From NCBI GenBank assembly GCA_003284565.1, contig QBXO01000001.1, forward strand, positions 62,001 through 126,000: 64,000 nucleotides of DNA, in the 5' to 3' direction. This stretch comes from SAR116 cluster bacterium AG-321-K23. GTDB lineage: Bacteria; Pseudomonadota; Alphaproteobacteria; Puniceispirillales; Marisalimonadaceae. The notes beneath the pieces were generated by a model. It saw only the letters and a program-made list of their open reading frames with translations. It did not search any database and was not told the DNA's origin. This document shows, piece after piece, positions 26,438 through 36,093 of the stretch (positions within the stretch are counted from its first letter, which is position 1; the number at the start of each line of letters is the position of its first letter). Both the position numbers and the translations under genes were made by a program.

Positions 26438-28084
26438 TTAATTCCAATTCCTAAAACCACTAGTGAGTGGATACCTTCTATCCCTGCCAAAAGCTTTTTC
26501 AGTAACTTTTGGCCCTGGTGCTGACTGAAATCTTTTATACTCTGATCTAGATAACAACATTGAAATTTTTTTTACATCATTTAAATCAAAGCCTTCATTG
26601 ACTATTTCATCTAATGACAGATCATCTTCAACTAATTTTTTTAAAATAACATCCAAAATATCATATTCTGGCAAGCTATCTGTATCTTTTTGGTCTTCTC
26701 TTAATTCTGCACTAGGTGGTTTAGTAATTATTCTATTCGGTATTACAGTTCCACTAGGCCCTAAAAGTTCTGGTGGTTTGTTTGAATTTCTCCATTTACA
26801 TAATTTGAAAACATCACTTTTCCAGACATCTTTTATAACCGCAAATCCTCCGCACATATCTCCATACAATGTTGCGTATCCAACTGCATATTCTGACTTA
26901 TTTCCTGTTGCTAATACCATTGATCCATATTTATTTGATATAGCCATTAAAAGTAACCCTCTAATTCTAGATTGAATATTTTCTTCAGTTATGCCAGGTG
27001 GTGTTATTGGACCATTAAAATTTAATAAAATTTGATCTATAGTATCCATACCTTCTTTGATATCAAGAAATGAGTAATCAATTCCAAGATTAGAAGAGGC
27101 CATTTCAGCATCTTCAAGACTTTCTTTACTGGTGTATGGACTAGGCATCATTACTGCTTTTACTAAATTTGGTCCTAAGGCATCAGTTGCTATCGCAGCT
27201 ACTAGCGCTGAATCAATACCACCAGACATTCCTAATACAACACCCGGAAAACCATTGTGATGAACATAATCCCTTACGCTTACAACTAGAGATTTATATA
27301 ATGCCTCAATATTAGTGGATATATTTTTAATGTTTTTTTCAAAATCCCATTTATTATTATTTTTGTATAAATCTATATTTAAAATTTCTTCTTTGAAGTC
27401 ATTTAATTGAACTTTCAATTCTCCGCTGGGACTTAAACAAAAAGATGATCCGTCAAAAACTAATTCGTCTTGCCCTCCTACTCTGTTTAAATAAATTAAA
27501 GGTAATTTACTTTCAAATACTCTTGAAACTGCAACAGACATCCTTTGATCAATTTTTTTTGTCGTGTATGGAGATGCATTAATTGAAATGATTATCTCCG
27601 CACCTGTTTCCGACAAACACTCTATCACTGTTTCATTCCAAATATCTTCACATATTGGTAATCCAATTAATGTTTCTCTGATTTTAACTGGGCCTGACAA
27701 AGAACCAGGTACAAAAATTCGTTGTTCATCAAAAACTCCAGTATTCGGAAGATTATATTTATCCCTAAATGACAGAATTTTACCTTGATCCAGAACAAAA
27801 ACAGAATTTTTAATTTTATCATCATCTTTTCTTGGTGATCCAAGAATTATAGCAGCTTTCCCATCATTAGTTAACTTAGCTAAATTGTTAATTTCTTTCT
27901 CTACAAGCTCTAGGAAATCGTCTCTTAGGACTAAATCATCAATTGGATATCCAGTAACATACAATTCTGGAACAACAACAATATCTATATCCTTACACAA
28001 ATCATTTCTGATAGAAATTAGCTTAGAAATATTTCCTTTAACATCTCCTACAATAGGATTTAGTTGGGCAAGTGCTATTTTCAT
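26438..28084 (-). CDS. nadE: Glutamine-dependent NAD+ synthetase
   Basis: Makes NAD+ from deamido-NAD, ATP and glutamine. The N-terminal nitrilase-type glutaminase domain shows the Glu in VVPELYVTGYP, Lys in FRDKYNLPN and Cys in GLPICEDIWNE; the C-terminal synthetase has the P-loop GMSGGIDSALVAAIA and LATGNKSEYAVGYATLYGD. The frame could open at TTG 28096, but ATG 28084 gives the family's usual MKIALAQLNP beginning and is preferred (548 residues). The nicotinate phosphoribosyltransferase gene lies just upstream, so two NAD-pathway genes are adjacent. Confidence 0.95.
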   Translation of the reverse strand: MKIALAQLNPIVGDVKGNISKLISIRNDLCKDIDIVVVPELYVTGYPIDDLVLRDDFLELVEKEINNLAKLTNDGKAAIILGSPRKDDDKIKNSVFVLDQGKILSFRDKYNLPNTGVFDEQRIFVPGSLSGPVKIRETLIGLPICEDIWNETVIECLSETGAEIIISINASPYTTKKIDQRMSVAVSRVFESKLPLIYLNRVGGQDELVFDGSSFCLSPSGELKVQLNDFKEEILNIDLYKNNNKWDFEKNIKNISTNIEALYKSLVVSVRDYVHHNGFPGVVLGMSGGIDSALVAAIATDALGPNLVKAVMMPSPYTSKESLEDAEMASSNLGIDYSFLDIKEGMDTIDQILLNFNGPITPPGITEENIQSRIRGLLLMAISNKYGSMVLATGNKSEYAVGYATLYGDMCGGFAVIKDVWKSDVFKLCKWRNSNKPPELLGPSGTVIPNRIITKPPSAELREDQKDTDSLPEYDILDVILKKLVEDDLSLDEIVNEGFDLNDVKKISMLLSRSEYKRFQSAPGPKVTEKAFGRDRRYPLTSGFRNWN

Positions 28085-28120
28085 TTTATTTTTCAATAAT
28101 CAACTCATTTATTAGAATAA

Positions 28121-29302
28121 TTACCGCTTCAGTAAAAACTCTCTTCCAAGTTTAACTTGTGACTTACCGCCATAAGAAATTATATCAGCTGTTGCATAAG
28201 TTTCTGACCAACGACTAGGAAGATATGAACCTGTACCAACAACATTAACAGGCACTTTTGCGAGTGCAAAAACCTTACATTTTTCTGGGCCAAATCCACT
28301 TGAAGCAACAATTTTAACTTTTTCAAAACCAGCGTTATCTAGTATTTCTCTCAAATGCCAGACAGCAGCAGCTGACACTCCTGTACCAATTAAATAACGA
28401 AGCTCCTGTTCAGTTCTATATCCACGAATAGCTTGTGGAGCATTTCTTTCTAAAACTGCGTATGAACCAGCAACATCAAGTCCTTCAATATATCTTCCAC
28501 CATGAGTATCTATTCTAAGTGACAATGATTGTTCATCTGCCAATTTTTTAAATGTTCTACAAACCATTAAACCATCAGTAATTTCTTTACCAAAATAATC
28601 TATTAGAACAGTTAGAGGTTCGTCTGGCCAGGTGGAATTAAACATTTCTGCTGCTTTTAGTGTTGATCCCGCATAACCAATCAATGCATGTGGCATTGTA
28701 CCCAATCCCTTTGTGTTTTCAAACAAATGTGCAGTTTTGTCTGTTGCACATCCAATAAACCCAATTGCGTCAGTTTCTGATTTAACCCTTTGAGAACCAA
28801 CATAAGCACCATATGCCATTAAGTCTGCCATATCAGCACCAGCACAATGTCTTGCATCCATGGCAAGAAACGAAGTTTTTGGTAAACTTTCAACCATAGA
28901 TTTTGCATTATAAGCTGCAACGCATGTAGCTCCAATTTTTTGAAGTAACGCGGTTTCTAAATCAACTAATAATAAAAATGAACCTGATACATACAGCAAA
29001 GGTTCTCCAGCCCCAACATCAGAACCTTCATCAAAGCATCGTTTTATATTAACGCTACCTTTTCTATCTTTTATAATATGGTTAAGCCAATCTATTGCTG
29101 GATTTAAAGCAGCTATTACTGGCCTTCTCATAAAAATTGCATACGTAACCTCAGTATCACCATATGAAGACACAATATTCTTTGTTCTTAAAAAATAAGT
29201 GTCTGTAACTGTTGCTAATTGACTTGGGTTAGGTCTTAAATCAGCTGGCCAAGTATCTTTTTGTACAATATTTAGATTATGATTTTTTTTATTATTAACC
29301 AA
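28121..29302 (-). CDS. Nicotinate phosphoribosyltransferase family protein
   Basis: A 393-residue enzyme of the NAPRTase family, which loads phosphoribose onto nicotinate in NAD salvage. Seen: LATVTDTYFLRTKNI near the N terminus, MRRPVIAALN, LDARHCAGADMADLMAYGAY-type middle block, ALIGYAGSTL and the LRIDTHGGRYIEGLD phosphate-binding segment, and VKIVASSGFG near the end. It is shorter and more compact than E. coli PncB and resembles the archaeal/Thermotoga-like branch. Starts at TTG 29302 with AAGG eight bases upstream. Neighbour of nadE downstream, which supports an NAD role. Confidence 0.85.
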   Translation of the reverse strand: MVNNKKNHNLNIVQKDTWPADLRPNPSQLATVTDTYFLRTKNIVSSYGDTEVTYAIFMRRPVIAALNPAIDWLNHIIKDRKGSVNIKRCFDEGSDVGAGEPLLYVSGSFLLLVDLETALLQKIGATCVAAYNAKSMVESLPKTSFLAMDARHCAGADMADLMAYGAYVGSQRVKSETDAIGFIGCATDKTAHLFENTKGLGTMPHALIGYAGSTLKAAEMFNSTWPDEPLTVLIDYFGKEITDGLMVCRTFKKLADEQSLSLRIDTHGGRYIEGLDVAGSYAVLERNAPQAIRGYRTEQELRYLIGTGVSAAAVWHLREILDNAGFEKVKIVASSGFGPEKCKVFALAKVPVNVVGTGSYLPSRWSETYATADIISYGGKSQVKLGREFLLKR

Positions 29303-29311
29303 TTTTATACC

Positions 29312-30697
29312 TTACGAAACAGCTACTATTTGCTTTTTTACATTATTTCTATTTTCTGTTAACAAATCAGCAACTAAGAATGCTAATTCTAGTGATTGAG
29401 TTGCATTAAGCCTAGGATCACAATGAGTGTGATATCGATCGGCTAAATTTGATTCATTAACTTCATACACACCACCAACACACTCTGTTACATTTTGTCC
29501 TGTCATCTCAAAGTGAACTCCACCTGGAATTGTATTCATTTCATTATGAACCTCAAAAAAACCTTTAACCTCCATCATAATATCATCCATTTTTCTGGTT
29601 TTAAATCCTGATGATGCTTTGACTGTATTTCCATGCATTGGATCACTACACCAACCAACAATCAATCCAGATCTTTTAACTGATGAAATTAATGGTTTTA
29701 ATTTTTTATGTATTTCTGAATAGCCCATCCTCGCTATCAAAGTTAATCGACCTGCTTGATTAAGTGGATTAAGTTTTTCAATTAATCTAAGTAGATCATC
29801 AGGATCTGTTGATGGTCCACATTTTAGTCCTATTGGATTAGCTATACCTCTCATATATTCTACATGAGCTTCATCAATATCTCTGGTTCTATCTCCAATC
29901 CATAACATGTGAGCAGATGTAGCAAACCATCCCTTCTCTTCTGTAATAGTGTCCTTTCTGGTTAGGGCTTCTTCATAATTAAGTAACAACCCCTCGTGAG
30001 ATGTATAAAATTCTGTTTCACGAAGTTGCGCAGTATTTTCAGGTGTCATACCACAAGCATTCATAAATTCAAGAGAGGAAGTTATCTGCGCTGCTAATTC
30101 TATATATTTTTCTGCCTCCGCAGTACCTCTAACAAACTCAAGGTTCCATTCGTGCAACTTTGTTAAGTCAGCCATACCACCACTTGCAAACGCTCTTAAT
30201 AAGTTCAAAGTTGAAGCAGATTTGTCATAAACCTGTAGAAGACGTTCTGGATCAGGCTCCCTTGCTTTTTTATCAAATGCCATGTCATTTACCATATCGC
30301 CTCTGTAACTAGGTAAAGAGACATTGTTTATTTCTTCAAACGAAGACGATCTAGGCTTTGAGTATTGACCAGCCAACCTTCCTATTTTAACAACAGGTAA
30401 GGCTGATCCAAAAGTTAACACGACTGCCATTTGTAATAGGACTCTAAAACTATCTCTTATATTATTAGCATTATGCTCGGCAAAAGACTCCGCGCAATCA
30501 CCACCTTGTAACAAAAAGGCTTTTCCTTCAGCTACATCTGCCATCCTTTTTCTTAATCTTCTAGCTTCTTCAGCAAAAACTAAAGGTGGCCTTATAGATA
30601 ATTCCTTTTCCACACTAGTTAATCTAGTAAGATCACTATATTCGGGCACTTGTTTAATAGGAAGTTTTCTCCAACTATCTATTTTCCAATCAATCAT
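29312..30697 (-). CDS. 3-deoxy-7-phosphoheptulonate synthase, class II
   Basis: First enzyme of the shikimate pathway (phosphoenolpyruvate plus erythrose-4-phosphate to DAHP). The 461-residue protein is of the plant-like class II type: [36 protein letters not shown] near the N terminus, [34 protein letters not shown] and a metal-binding C-terminal segment with [16 protein letters not shown]. Class II enzymes are usually regulated by aromatic amino acids; no attenuator is visible. AAAGGA lies seven bases before ATG 30697. Only nine bases from the downstream phosphoribosyltransferase gene. Confidence 0.94.
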   Translation of the reverse strand: MIDWKIDSWRKLPIKQVPEYSDLTRLTSVEKELSIRPPLVFAEEARRLRKRMADVAEGKAFLLQGGDCAESFAEHNANNIRDSFRVLLQMAVVLTFGSALPVVKIGRLAGQYSKPRSSSFEEINNVSLPSYRGDMVNDMAFDKKAREPDPERLLQVYDKSASTLNLLRAFASGGMADLTKLHEWNLEFVRGTAEAEKYIELAAQITSSLEFMNACGMTPENTAQLRETEFYTSHEGLLLNYEEALTRKDTITEEKGWFATSAHMLWIGDRTRDIDEAHVEYMRGIANPIGLKCGPSTDPDDLLRLIEKLNPLNQAGRLTLIARMGYSEIHKKLKPLISSVKRSGLIVGWCSDPMHGNTVKASSGFKTRKMDDIMMEVKGFFEVHNEMNTIPGGVHFEMTGQNVTECVGGVYEVNESNLADRYHTHCDPRLNATQSLELAFLVADLLTENRNNVKKQIVAVS

Positions 30698-30795
30698 GAC
30701 TTATCCTTTTAAAAACAAAATCAATACGAAACTATAATTAATAATTTGAAATAACAGAATTTCACTTTTTCTTCAAATAATGAGTTAATTTATCA

Positions 30796-32154
30796 CTAAG
30801 TTCTCATAGTAACAAACTCTTCAGCAGACGAGGGATGAATACCTATAGTGCTGTCAAAATCAGATTTCAAAGCTCCAGCTTTTATTGCTATTGCAATTCC
30901 TTGAATTATTTCTGCAGAATCTGGACCAATCATATGTGCTCCAATAACTTTTTGTGTTGTTTCGTTTACAGTAAGTTTCATAAGAGTTCTCTCAGGGTTC
31001 CCGGTTATTGTGTTTTTTAAAGCTCTGAATTCACTTTTATATTCTCTTGCATTTATGCCTTTTTTTATGGCTTCATCAAAACTTAAGCCTACAACTGCAA
31101 TAGACGGTTGGCTAAAGACAGCACTAGGAACGTTTTCGTAAGAAATAAACCTTTTTAATCCTCCAAATTCTCTATCTGCAAAACTATGACCCTCTGCAAT
31201 CGCCACTGGTGTCAATGTGATTTTATCTGTTACATCTCCAATTGCAAATACCGATTTAATATTAGTCTGGTTATGCTTATTTACAATTATCTCGCCACGA
31301 CTACCTGTTTTAATACCAACTTCTTTTAACCCAAGATTTAACACATTTGGTATTCTTCCAGTTGCCCCCATAATAGTTTCAACGTCAATTTTCTTTTTAT
31401 TTGACAATTCAACAGTATAATATCTATTATTCTTTTCAATTTTTGAAATTGTAACTTCGTTATGTATTGTTATTCCCTTTTGCTTCATAGAAGTCGTCAA
31501 AAACTTCCTTATATCTTTATCAAAACCTCTTAAAGCCATATCAGCTCTAAAAACAAGATGAGTATCAACTCCAAAACCGTTAAATATACCTGCAAACTCA
31601 ACAGCTATATAACCAGAACCATATATAACGATTGTTTCAGGAAGAGTAGTTAAATCTAGAGCTTTATCAGAATTAATCATATAATGATTACCATCAAATG
31701 TAGGAAAAGAAGATTTACCTCCTACAGCTATCATTATTTTTTTTGATGAAACCTCGATAATTTCATTATTACTTTTTGTAATTGAAACTGTGTTAGGTCC
31801 AATAATTTTACCCCAACCAGAAATCAGTTCACAGCCAGCATTTTTAATTAATTTTACATAAATTTCGTGAAGCCTATCTAATTCTTTATTTTTTTTTATG
31901 ATTAAATCATTCCAATTACTTTGAAAGTTATCAATTTGCCAACCAAAACCTTCTGCATCTGATACTTGTTCTGAAAATTGAGATGCGTATACTAATAATT
32001 TTTTTGGAACACATCCTCTTAAAACACAGGTGCCACCAGCTCTATCTCCTTCAATGACAAGAGTTTTTGCTCCATAAGATGCTGAAATTCTAGCAGTCCT
32101 CGTCCCACCTGAACCAGCACCAATTACAATAAGGTCATAATTAAAATCTGACAT
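30796..32154 (-). CDS. gor: Glutathione-disulfide reductase
   Basis: A 452-residue pyridine-nucleotide disulfide oxidoreductase. GAGSGGTRTARISASYGAKTLVIEG binds FAD; the redox pair is in GGTCVLRGCVPKKLL (CxxxxC); GSGYIAVEFAGIF is the NADPH-binding Rossmann motif; the C-terminal GIHPSSAEEFVTMRT supplies the dimer-interface catalytic His/Glu. This matches plant-type and alphaproteobacterial glutathione reductases. Separated from DAHP synthase by 98 bp without a clear terminator. Fits a cell that uses glutathione, as the Grx4 and GST genes also suggest. Confidence 0.93.
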   Translation of the reverse strand: MSDFNYDLIVIGAGSGGTRTARISASYGAKTLVIEGDRAGGTCVLRGCVPKKLLVYASQFSEQVSDAEGFGWQIDNFQSNWNDLIIKKNKELDRLHEIYVKLIKNAGCELISGWGKIIGPNTVSITKSNNEIIEVSSKKIMIAVGGKSSFPTFDGNHYMINSDKALDLTTLPETIVIYGSGYIAVEFAGIFNGFGVDTHLVFRADMALRGFDKDIRKFLTTSMKQKGITIHNEVTISKIEKNNRYYTVELSNKKKIDVETIMGATGRIPNVLNLGLKEVGIKTGSRGEIIVNKHNQTNIKSVFAIGDVTDKITLTPVAIAEGHSFADREFGGLKRFISYENVPSAVFSQPSIAVVGLSFDEAIKKGINAREYKSEFRALKNTITGNPERTLMKLTVNETTQKVIGAHMIGPDSAEIIQGIAIAIKAGALKSDFDSTIGIHPSSAEEFVTMRT

Positions 32155-32178
32155 AAGATCTCCAGAATAAAAAATTAT

Positions 32179-33027
32179 TTAAAATTTTGCCTCACCCTTC
32201 ATTGTCATACCTGCATCTTTTGTGCTCGTAAAGCAATTCAGATTACCATTTTCACTATTTTTAATATTGATAAATAAATTGTCATTTGCATATACAGGTG
32301 CAACGCCTCTATGCGAAAAAAAATGCGCTTTTACTTTTTTATATTTTTCTGCAGCTCTTAACATAAGAGTTGCTTGAAGTGGACCATGAAATACTAAATC
32401 TTTATACCCTTCTTCTTCAGTAGAATAAGGGTAATCATAGTGAATTCTATGACCATTAAATGTAATTGCTGAATATCTGAACAACATTGTTGGATGTGTA
32501 AAAATTTTTTCTTCATAATCAGACTTTTCAAATGGTAAATCATTTTTAATGATCTCATTGTTTTTTGTTTTTTCTATATCTCTATAAACAAGATCATGCT
32601 CTTCTTCGATCATTAGCTTATCTTTTACAAAAAACTGATATTTTGCTGTTACAAAACATAACATACCTGACTTACCATTTTTTAAATTTATATCTATCAC
32701 CTTAGATATTTTTTTTACTTCATCCCCTATTTTCAATGAATGAAAAAAATGTGTTCGACATCCAGCCCACATTCTTCTAGGAAGAGGGACAGGAGGTAAA
32801 AAATCTCCTTTTTTTGGATGTGAGTCTTTTCCAAGCAGAGAGGACCTAACAACAGCTGGTCCTAACGCCCAATGAAGGCCTGATGAAGCTATATCACCAT
32901 TTTTAGGGTCATCTGGATCAATATCTAGCGTTGCTCTAAACCTAGATTCCAATGATTTTGTTACTTCATCAAATGTAGTCTCTTCATTACCAATCCAAGA
33001 TTTTAGTTCCTTTAAATTAACATTCAT
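32179..33027 (-). CDS. MaoC-like double-hotdog hydratase (mesaconyl-C4-CoA hydratase/HTD2 type)
   Basis: A 282-residue protein with an N-terminal FAS1-like dehydratase half (WIGNEETTFDEVT, LGPAVVRSSLLGKDSHPKKGDFLPPVPLPRRMWAG) and a C-terminal MaoC hotdog half, where ITFNGHRIHYDYPYST near 205-220 carries the catalytic Asp/His pattern and VFHGPLQATLMLR the dehydratase turn. This two-part layout is that of mesaconyl-C4-CoA hydratase (3-methylfumaryl-CoA hydratase) and yeast Htd2. The substrate here is open: the frameshifted CoA-transferase at 40 kb is a conceivable partner, but distance makes that speculative. Confidence 0.78.
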   Translation of the reverse strand: MNVNLKELKSWIGNEETTFDEVTKSLESRFRATLDIDPDDPKNGDIASSGLHWALGPAVVRSSLLGKDSHPKKGDFLPPVPLPRRMWAGCRTHFFHSLKIGDEVKKISKVIDINLKNGKSGMLCFVTAKYQFFVKDKLMIEEEHDLVYRDIEKTKNNEIIKNDLPFEKSDYEEKIFTHPTMLFRYSAITFNGHRIHYDYPYSTEEEGYKDLVFHGPLQATLMLRAAEKYKKVKAHFFSHRGVAPVYANDNLFINIKNSENGNLNCFTSTKDAGMTMKGEAKF

Positions 33028-33123
33028 AATGATTTCTTTTTGTGATTTTAAATAAATTTTATTTAATATATTGAAAATTATAATCTAAAACAAGTTAACT
33101 ATAGCAAATAATTGAGGATAAAT

Positions 33124-33969
33124 ATGAAGGAAATTCTTAAATTAAACATTGGAATTGCAGGATGTGGAACTATGGGACTACCTATGTTGGAAGTTCTGTT
33201 AAAAAATAAAATCAAGGCTATTGGATATGATATAAGATCAAAAGAAAATTTTCCTACTTTAAAAGATAAATTCATCTCATCAAAAACAGAGTTTTTCGAA
33301 AAATCAGACATTATTTTAAGTGTAGTTAGAGATATAGATCAGACATTAGAGCTTTGTGAAGGCAATCATGGACTTTTTAAATTAAATTCTTCTAAAACGT
33401 TGATTATATGTTCAACATTATCTCCTGCCTTTTTAAAAAAATTTTTTCTAAAATCACCTGATAATATTACAATGATAGAAGCGCCAATGTCAGGAGCCCC
33501 AATGAAAGCAAAAGATGCATCACTAACTTTTATGGTTGGATCTAAGGTAAATGAGTTTGAAAAGATATTACCTATTTTAAATATTTTAGGTGATAAAATC
33601 TATCATATCGGTGAATTTGGTTCTGGGATGTCTGTTAAAGTTTTAAATAATTTTGTAGCTTCTTGTTCAGTTGTGGCTGTAAGACATGTCCTATCTGAGG
33701 CTAAAAATTTAAACATCACAACTAATCAATTACTAAAAATTTTAAATAGTTCATCTGGTCAAACTTGGTTCAGTGAAAATTTAGAAAATATAGATTGGGC
33801 TAAAGAAAGTTATAAGACAGATAATACAATTGCAATTTTAGAAAAAGATGTAAGAAGTTTTTTGGATGGATTAGCTGAATCAAATTCTAGTTCTAATGAT
33901 GCAATGGTTAATTTTCAAAATGCTCTTTTAAATGGATTAAAAAACATTCCAACATTTCCAAATAATTAA
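33124..33969 (+). CDS. 3-hydroxyisobutyrate dehydrogenase-family NAD(P) oxidoreductase
   Basis: A beta-hydroxyacid dehydrogenase of 281 residues. LNIGIAGCGTMGLPMLEVLL is the Rossmann start, MIEAPMSGAPMKAKDASLTFMVG near 115-137 the substrate Ser/Gly block, and GSGMSVKVLNNF near 165-176 contains the catalytic lysine. It could reduce tartronate semialdehyde or oxidise 3-hydroxyisobutyrate; the family does not reveal which. A TTG at 33112 opens the longest frame, but GAGGA six bases before ATG 33124 makes that the better start. Overlaps the convergent flavodoxin gene by four bases. Confidence 0.84.
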   Translation: MKEILKLNIGIAGCGTMGLPMLEVLLKNKIKAIGYDIRSKENFPTLKDKFISSKTEFFEKSDIILSVVRDIDQTLELCEGNHGLFKLNSSKTLIICSTLSPAFLKKFFLKSPDNITMIEAPMSGAPMKAKDASLTFMVGSKVNEFEKILPILNILGDKIYHIGEFGSGMSVKVLNNFVASCSVVAVRHVLSEAKNLNITTNQLLKILNSSSGQTWFSENLENIDWAKESYKTDNTIAILEKDVRSFLDGLAESNSSSNDAMVNFQNALLNGLKNIPTFPNN

Positions 33970-34430
33970 TATATTCCTAATTCGATACCACTGGCAAAAG
34001 TTAAAGCAAATTTTTCTAATTGTTTCATGTAACCTTTTTGCCAAGAACCTTTGAGTATTAAAGGAGGTAAAACCTGCCTCCATCGCAAACCTGTTAAAAT
34101 TTTATTTAAAGCAACTTTGCAACCTTCCCCATCTAATCCTGCTCGAATATAATAAATGATCGGAAGACCTTCTGTCTTGTCTTTTAAATCATTATAACAT
34201 CTATCAAAAAAATCTTTTGTTAAACCTGACATGTATCCAAAATTTTCAGTTGTTCCAATTATTAGACCATCTATTTCTATAAAAGAGGATGTATTTGCCT
34301 CAATCAAATTTAGTATTGTTAAATTTACATTTGGCGTTACATTTGTAATCTTTTTTTCTACAAGTTTAGATAATTTTTTGGTATTTTCTGATGGAGAATG
34401 ATGAATAAATAAAATGTTTTTTTTCTTCAT
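33966..34430 (-). CDS. Flavodoxin-like protein/NAD(P)H-dependent FMN reductase
   Basis: A flavodoxin-fold protein of about 154 residues. NILFIHHSPSENTKKLSKLVEKK binds the FMN phosphate, DGLIIGTTENFGYMSGLTKDFFDRCYNDL is the second flavin-contact region, and PIIYYIRAGLDGEGC the third. The longest frame begins at 34463 inside the dsbA-like gene, but homologues begin near MKKKNILF, so I placed the start at ATG 34430, 13 bp after the upstream stop. Probably a small electron carrier or quinone/flavin reductase, co-transcribed with the DsbA-like gene. Confidence 0.75.
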   Translation of the reverse strand: MKKKNILFIHHSPSENTKKLSKLVEKKITNVTPNVNLTILNLIEANTSSFIEIDGLIIGTTENFGYMSGLTKDFFDRCYNDLKDKTEGLPIIYYIRAGLDGEGCKVALNKILTGLRWRQVLPPLILKGSWQKGYMKQLEKFALTFASGIELGIY

Positions 34431-34443
34431 ATTCAATTCATAT

Positions 34444-35058
34444 TTATAATTTGGGAATACCAAAATGATTTAAAAATTCAACAAGATTTTCAATCGGTTG
34501 CGCCCCAACAACACTATGATTATTATATACATAAGTAGGAACTCCAGTTACACCATAAGTTCTGGATTTTTTCCAGTCTTTGTCAACTGAACTTTTAAAT
34601 GTTCGATTTTTTATTATATCATTAGCCTCATTCTCATCTAATCCTGATTTTGCTACAATTTCCAATATTACGCTTTCCAAACCAATATTTAATCCCTTAA
34701 CAAAATATGCTTCAAAGAAATTATCATGAATTGATGTTTCATTATCTAAAGATTGAGCCCAAGAGCCTATTTCTTGCGCTAGTCTACTATTAAAAGTATG
34801 AGTTCTATTGCTATAAGGAAGATCTTCATTGAACATCAAATTTTTCATATTTTGATTTTTATTATCAATATCTTCTTGATTGGTACCAAACAGATCTAAT
34901 AAAGTTTTACCTTCTTTTGGGGTATCAGGATGTAATGGAAAGTGAATTATTTCTGTATCTATATTAAATATTTTTTTTAATTTTTTAACTCTTGAATCAC
35001 CAAGATAGCACCAAGGACATACATAATCAGTAAACACTTCTAATTTATAAGAACTCAC
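34444..35058 (-). CDS. DsbA-family oxidoreductase (FrnE/2-hydroxychromene-2-carboxylate isomerase-like)
   Basis: A 204-residue thioredoxin-fold protein with a CPWC active site in VFTDYVCPWCYLGDSRV near 8-24, a helical insert, and the cis-proline region TYGVTGVPTYVYNNHSVVGAQP near 167-188. No signal peptide, so it is likely cytoplasmic, as is FrnE. FrnE-like proteins act as cytoplasmic disulfide isomerases under oxidative stress in Deinococcus. Starts at GTG 35058 with AGGT upstream. The flavodoxin gene follows closely. Confidence 0.85.
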   Translation of the reverse strand: MSSYKLEVFTDYVCPWCYLGDSRVKKLKKIFNIDTEIIHFPLHPDTPKEGKTLLDLFGTNQEDIDNKNQNMKNLMFNEDLPYSNRTHTFNSRLAQEIGSWAQSLDNETSIHDNFFEAYFVKGLNIGLESVILEIVAKSGLDENEANDIIKNRTFKSSVDKDWKKSRTYGVTGVPTYVYNNHSVVGAQPIENLVEFLNHFGIPKL

Positions 35059-35255
35059 AATATACCTAAAATTTGAATAACTAAAATTACACTAGATAGA
35101 AATTTTTAAATTGTAAATTTAATAACAATTTAAATAATTATTATAATTTATTTTGAAAAATAAATTAAGATTTCAAAATTTATCAAAATATATAAACTTA
35201 TGGATATAATATTAACAAATAAAATTTAAAAATATATTTATGAAAAGGAAATAAA

Positions 35256-36059
35256 TTGAAACATTTAACAGGCAAAAACGCAATAGTTACTGGAGGATCA
35301 AGAGGTATTGGGAAGAGTGTTTGTATTACTTTGGCAAATGCTGGAGCAAATGTCTATGTCCTAGATATCGATAAACATGAAGGTTTAAAAACCGTAAAAG
35401 AAATTTCTAAATTAGGTGTTGAAACAAATTTTTATCAAATAAATGTTGCTAATGAAGCTGAATGGATTGATTTTTCTAATTTTTTAAAAAATAAAAAAAT
35501 CTTATTAGATATATTAGTAAATAATGCAGGTATTTGGATTGGTAAAGATATTGATAATGTATCAATGGAAGAATACCAAAAACTAATATCAATCAATTTA
35601 ACTGGAGTTTTTCTTGGCATTAAACATTTAGTGCCCTTATTGAAAGATGCAGGAAAAAAAACAAAGTTTGGAAGTACTATAATTAATTTAAGCTCTGTGG
35701 CTGGTCTTGTTGGCTCTCAACTTGACCCATTATATTCAATGACAAAAGGCGGCATTACTACTTTCACAAAATCAATGGCTATATATTTTGGGAAAAAAAA
35801 ATATCCTATTAGAATTAATCAAGTACATCCTGGTATAATTGAAACTGAAATGGGAAAACAAGTTGCTAATGCAAGGATTAATCAAAATCCGGGAATGACA
35901 GCAGAAGAATCTTATTCTGCAGGTGTCAATCAAACACCTATTGGTCGTCTTGGGACAGTAGATGAAGTCGCTAAAACAATTTTATTTTTATCCTCTGACG
36001 CTTCAAGTTTTATGACAGGCTCTAGTCTTGTTGTTGATGGGGGCTTAACAGCACAGTAA
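35256..36059 (+). CDS. Short-chain dehydrogenase/reductase (FabG/cyclohexanol-dehydrogenase type)
   Basis: A classical SDR, 267 residues: TGGSRGIGKSVCITLANAG near 12-30, NAGIWIG, the catalytic Ser in INLSSVAGLVGS, YSMTKGGITTFTKSMA (YxxxK), HPGIIETEMG, and the C-terminal LSSDASSFMTGSSLVVDGGLTAQ that marks complex or classical quinone-independent members of the FabG group. Starts at TTG 35256 with AAAAGGA eight bases upstream. The substrate is unknown; a second SDR gene follows after 34 bp. Confidence 0.84.
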   Translation: MKHLTGKNAIVTGGSRGIGKSVCITLANAGANVYVLDIDKHEGLKTVKEISKLGVETNFYQINVANEAEWIDFSNFLKNKKILLDILVNNAGIWIGKDIDNVSMEEYQKLISINLTGVFLGIKHLVPLLKDAGKKTKFGSTIINLSSVAGLVGSQLDPLYSMTKGGITTFTKSMAIYFGKKKYPIRINQVHPGIIETEMGKQVANARINQNPGMTAEESYSAGVNQTPIGRLGTVDEVAKTILFLSSDASSFMTGSSLVVDGGLTAQ

Positions 36060-36093
36060 ATCTAATTACATATAATATTTGAAGGCAAAATAA

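Noticed and set aside
35059-35255. 197-bp gap upstream of an SDR gene, checked for RNA or small genes
   Set aside because: Very AT-rich, with only frames of ten codons or fewer; no stem, tRNA or riboswitch pattern seen.
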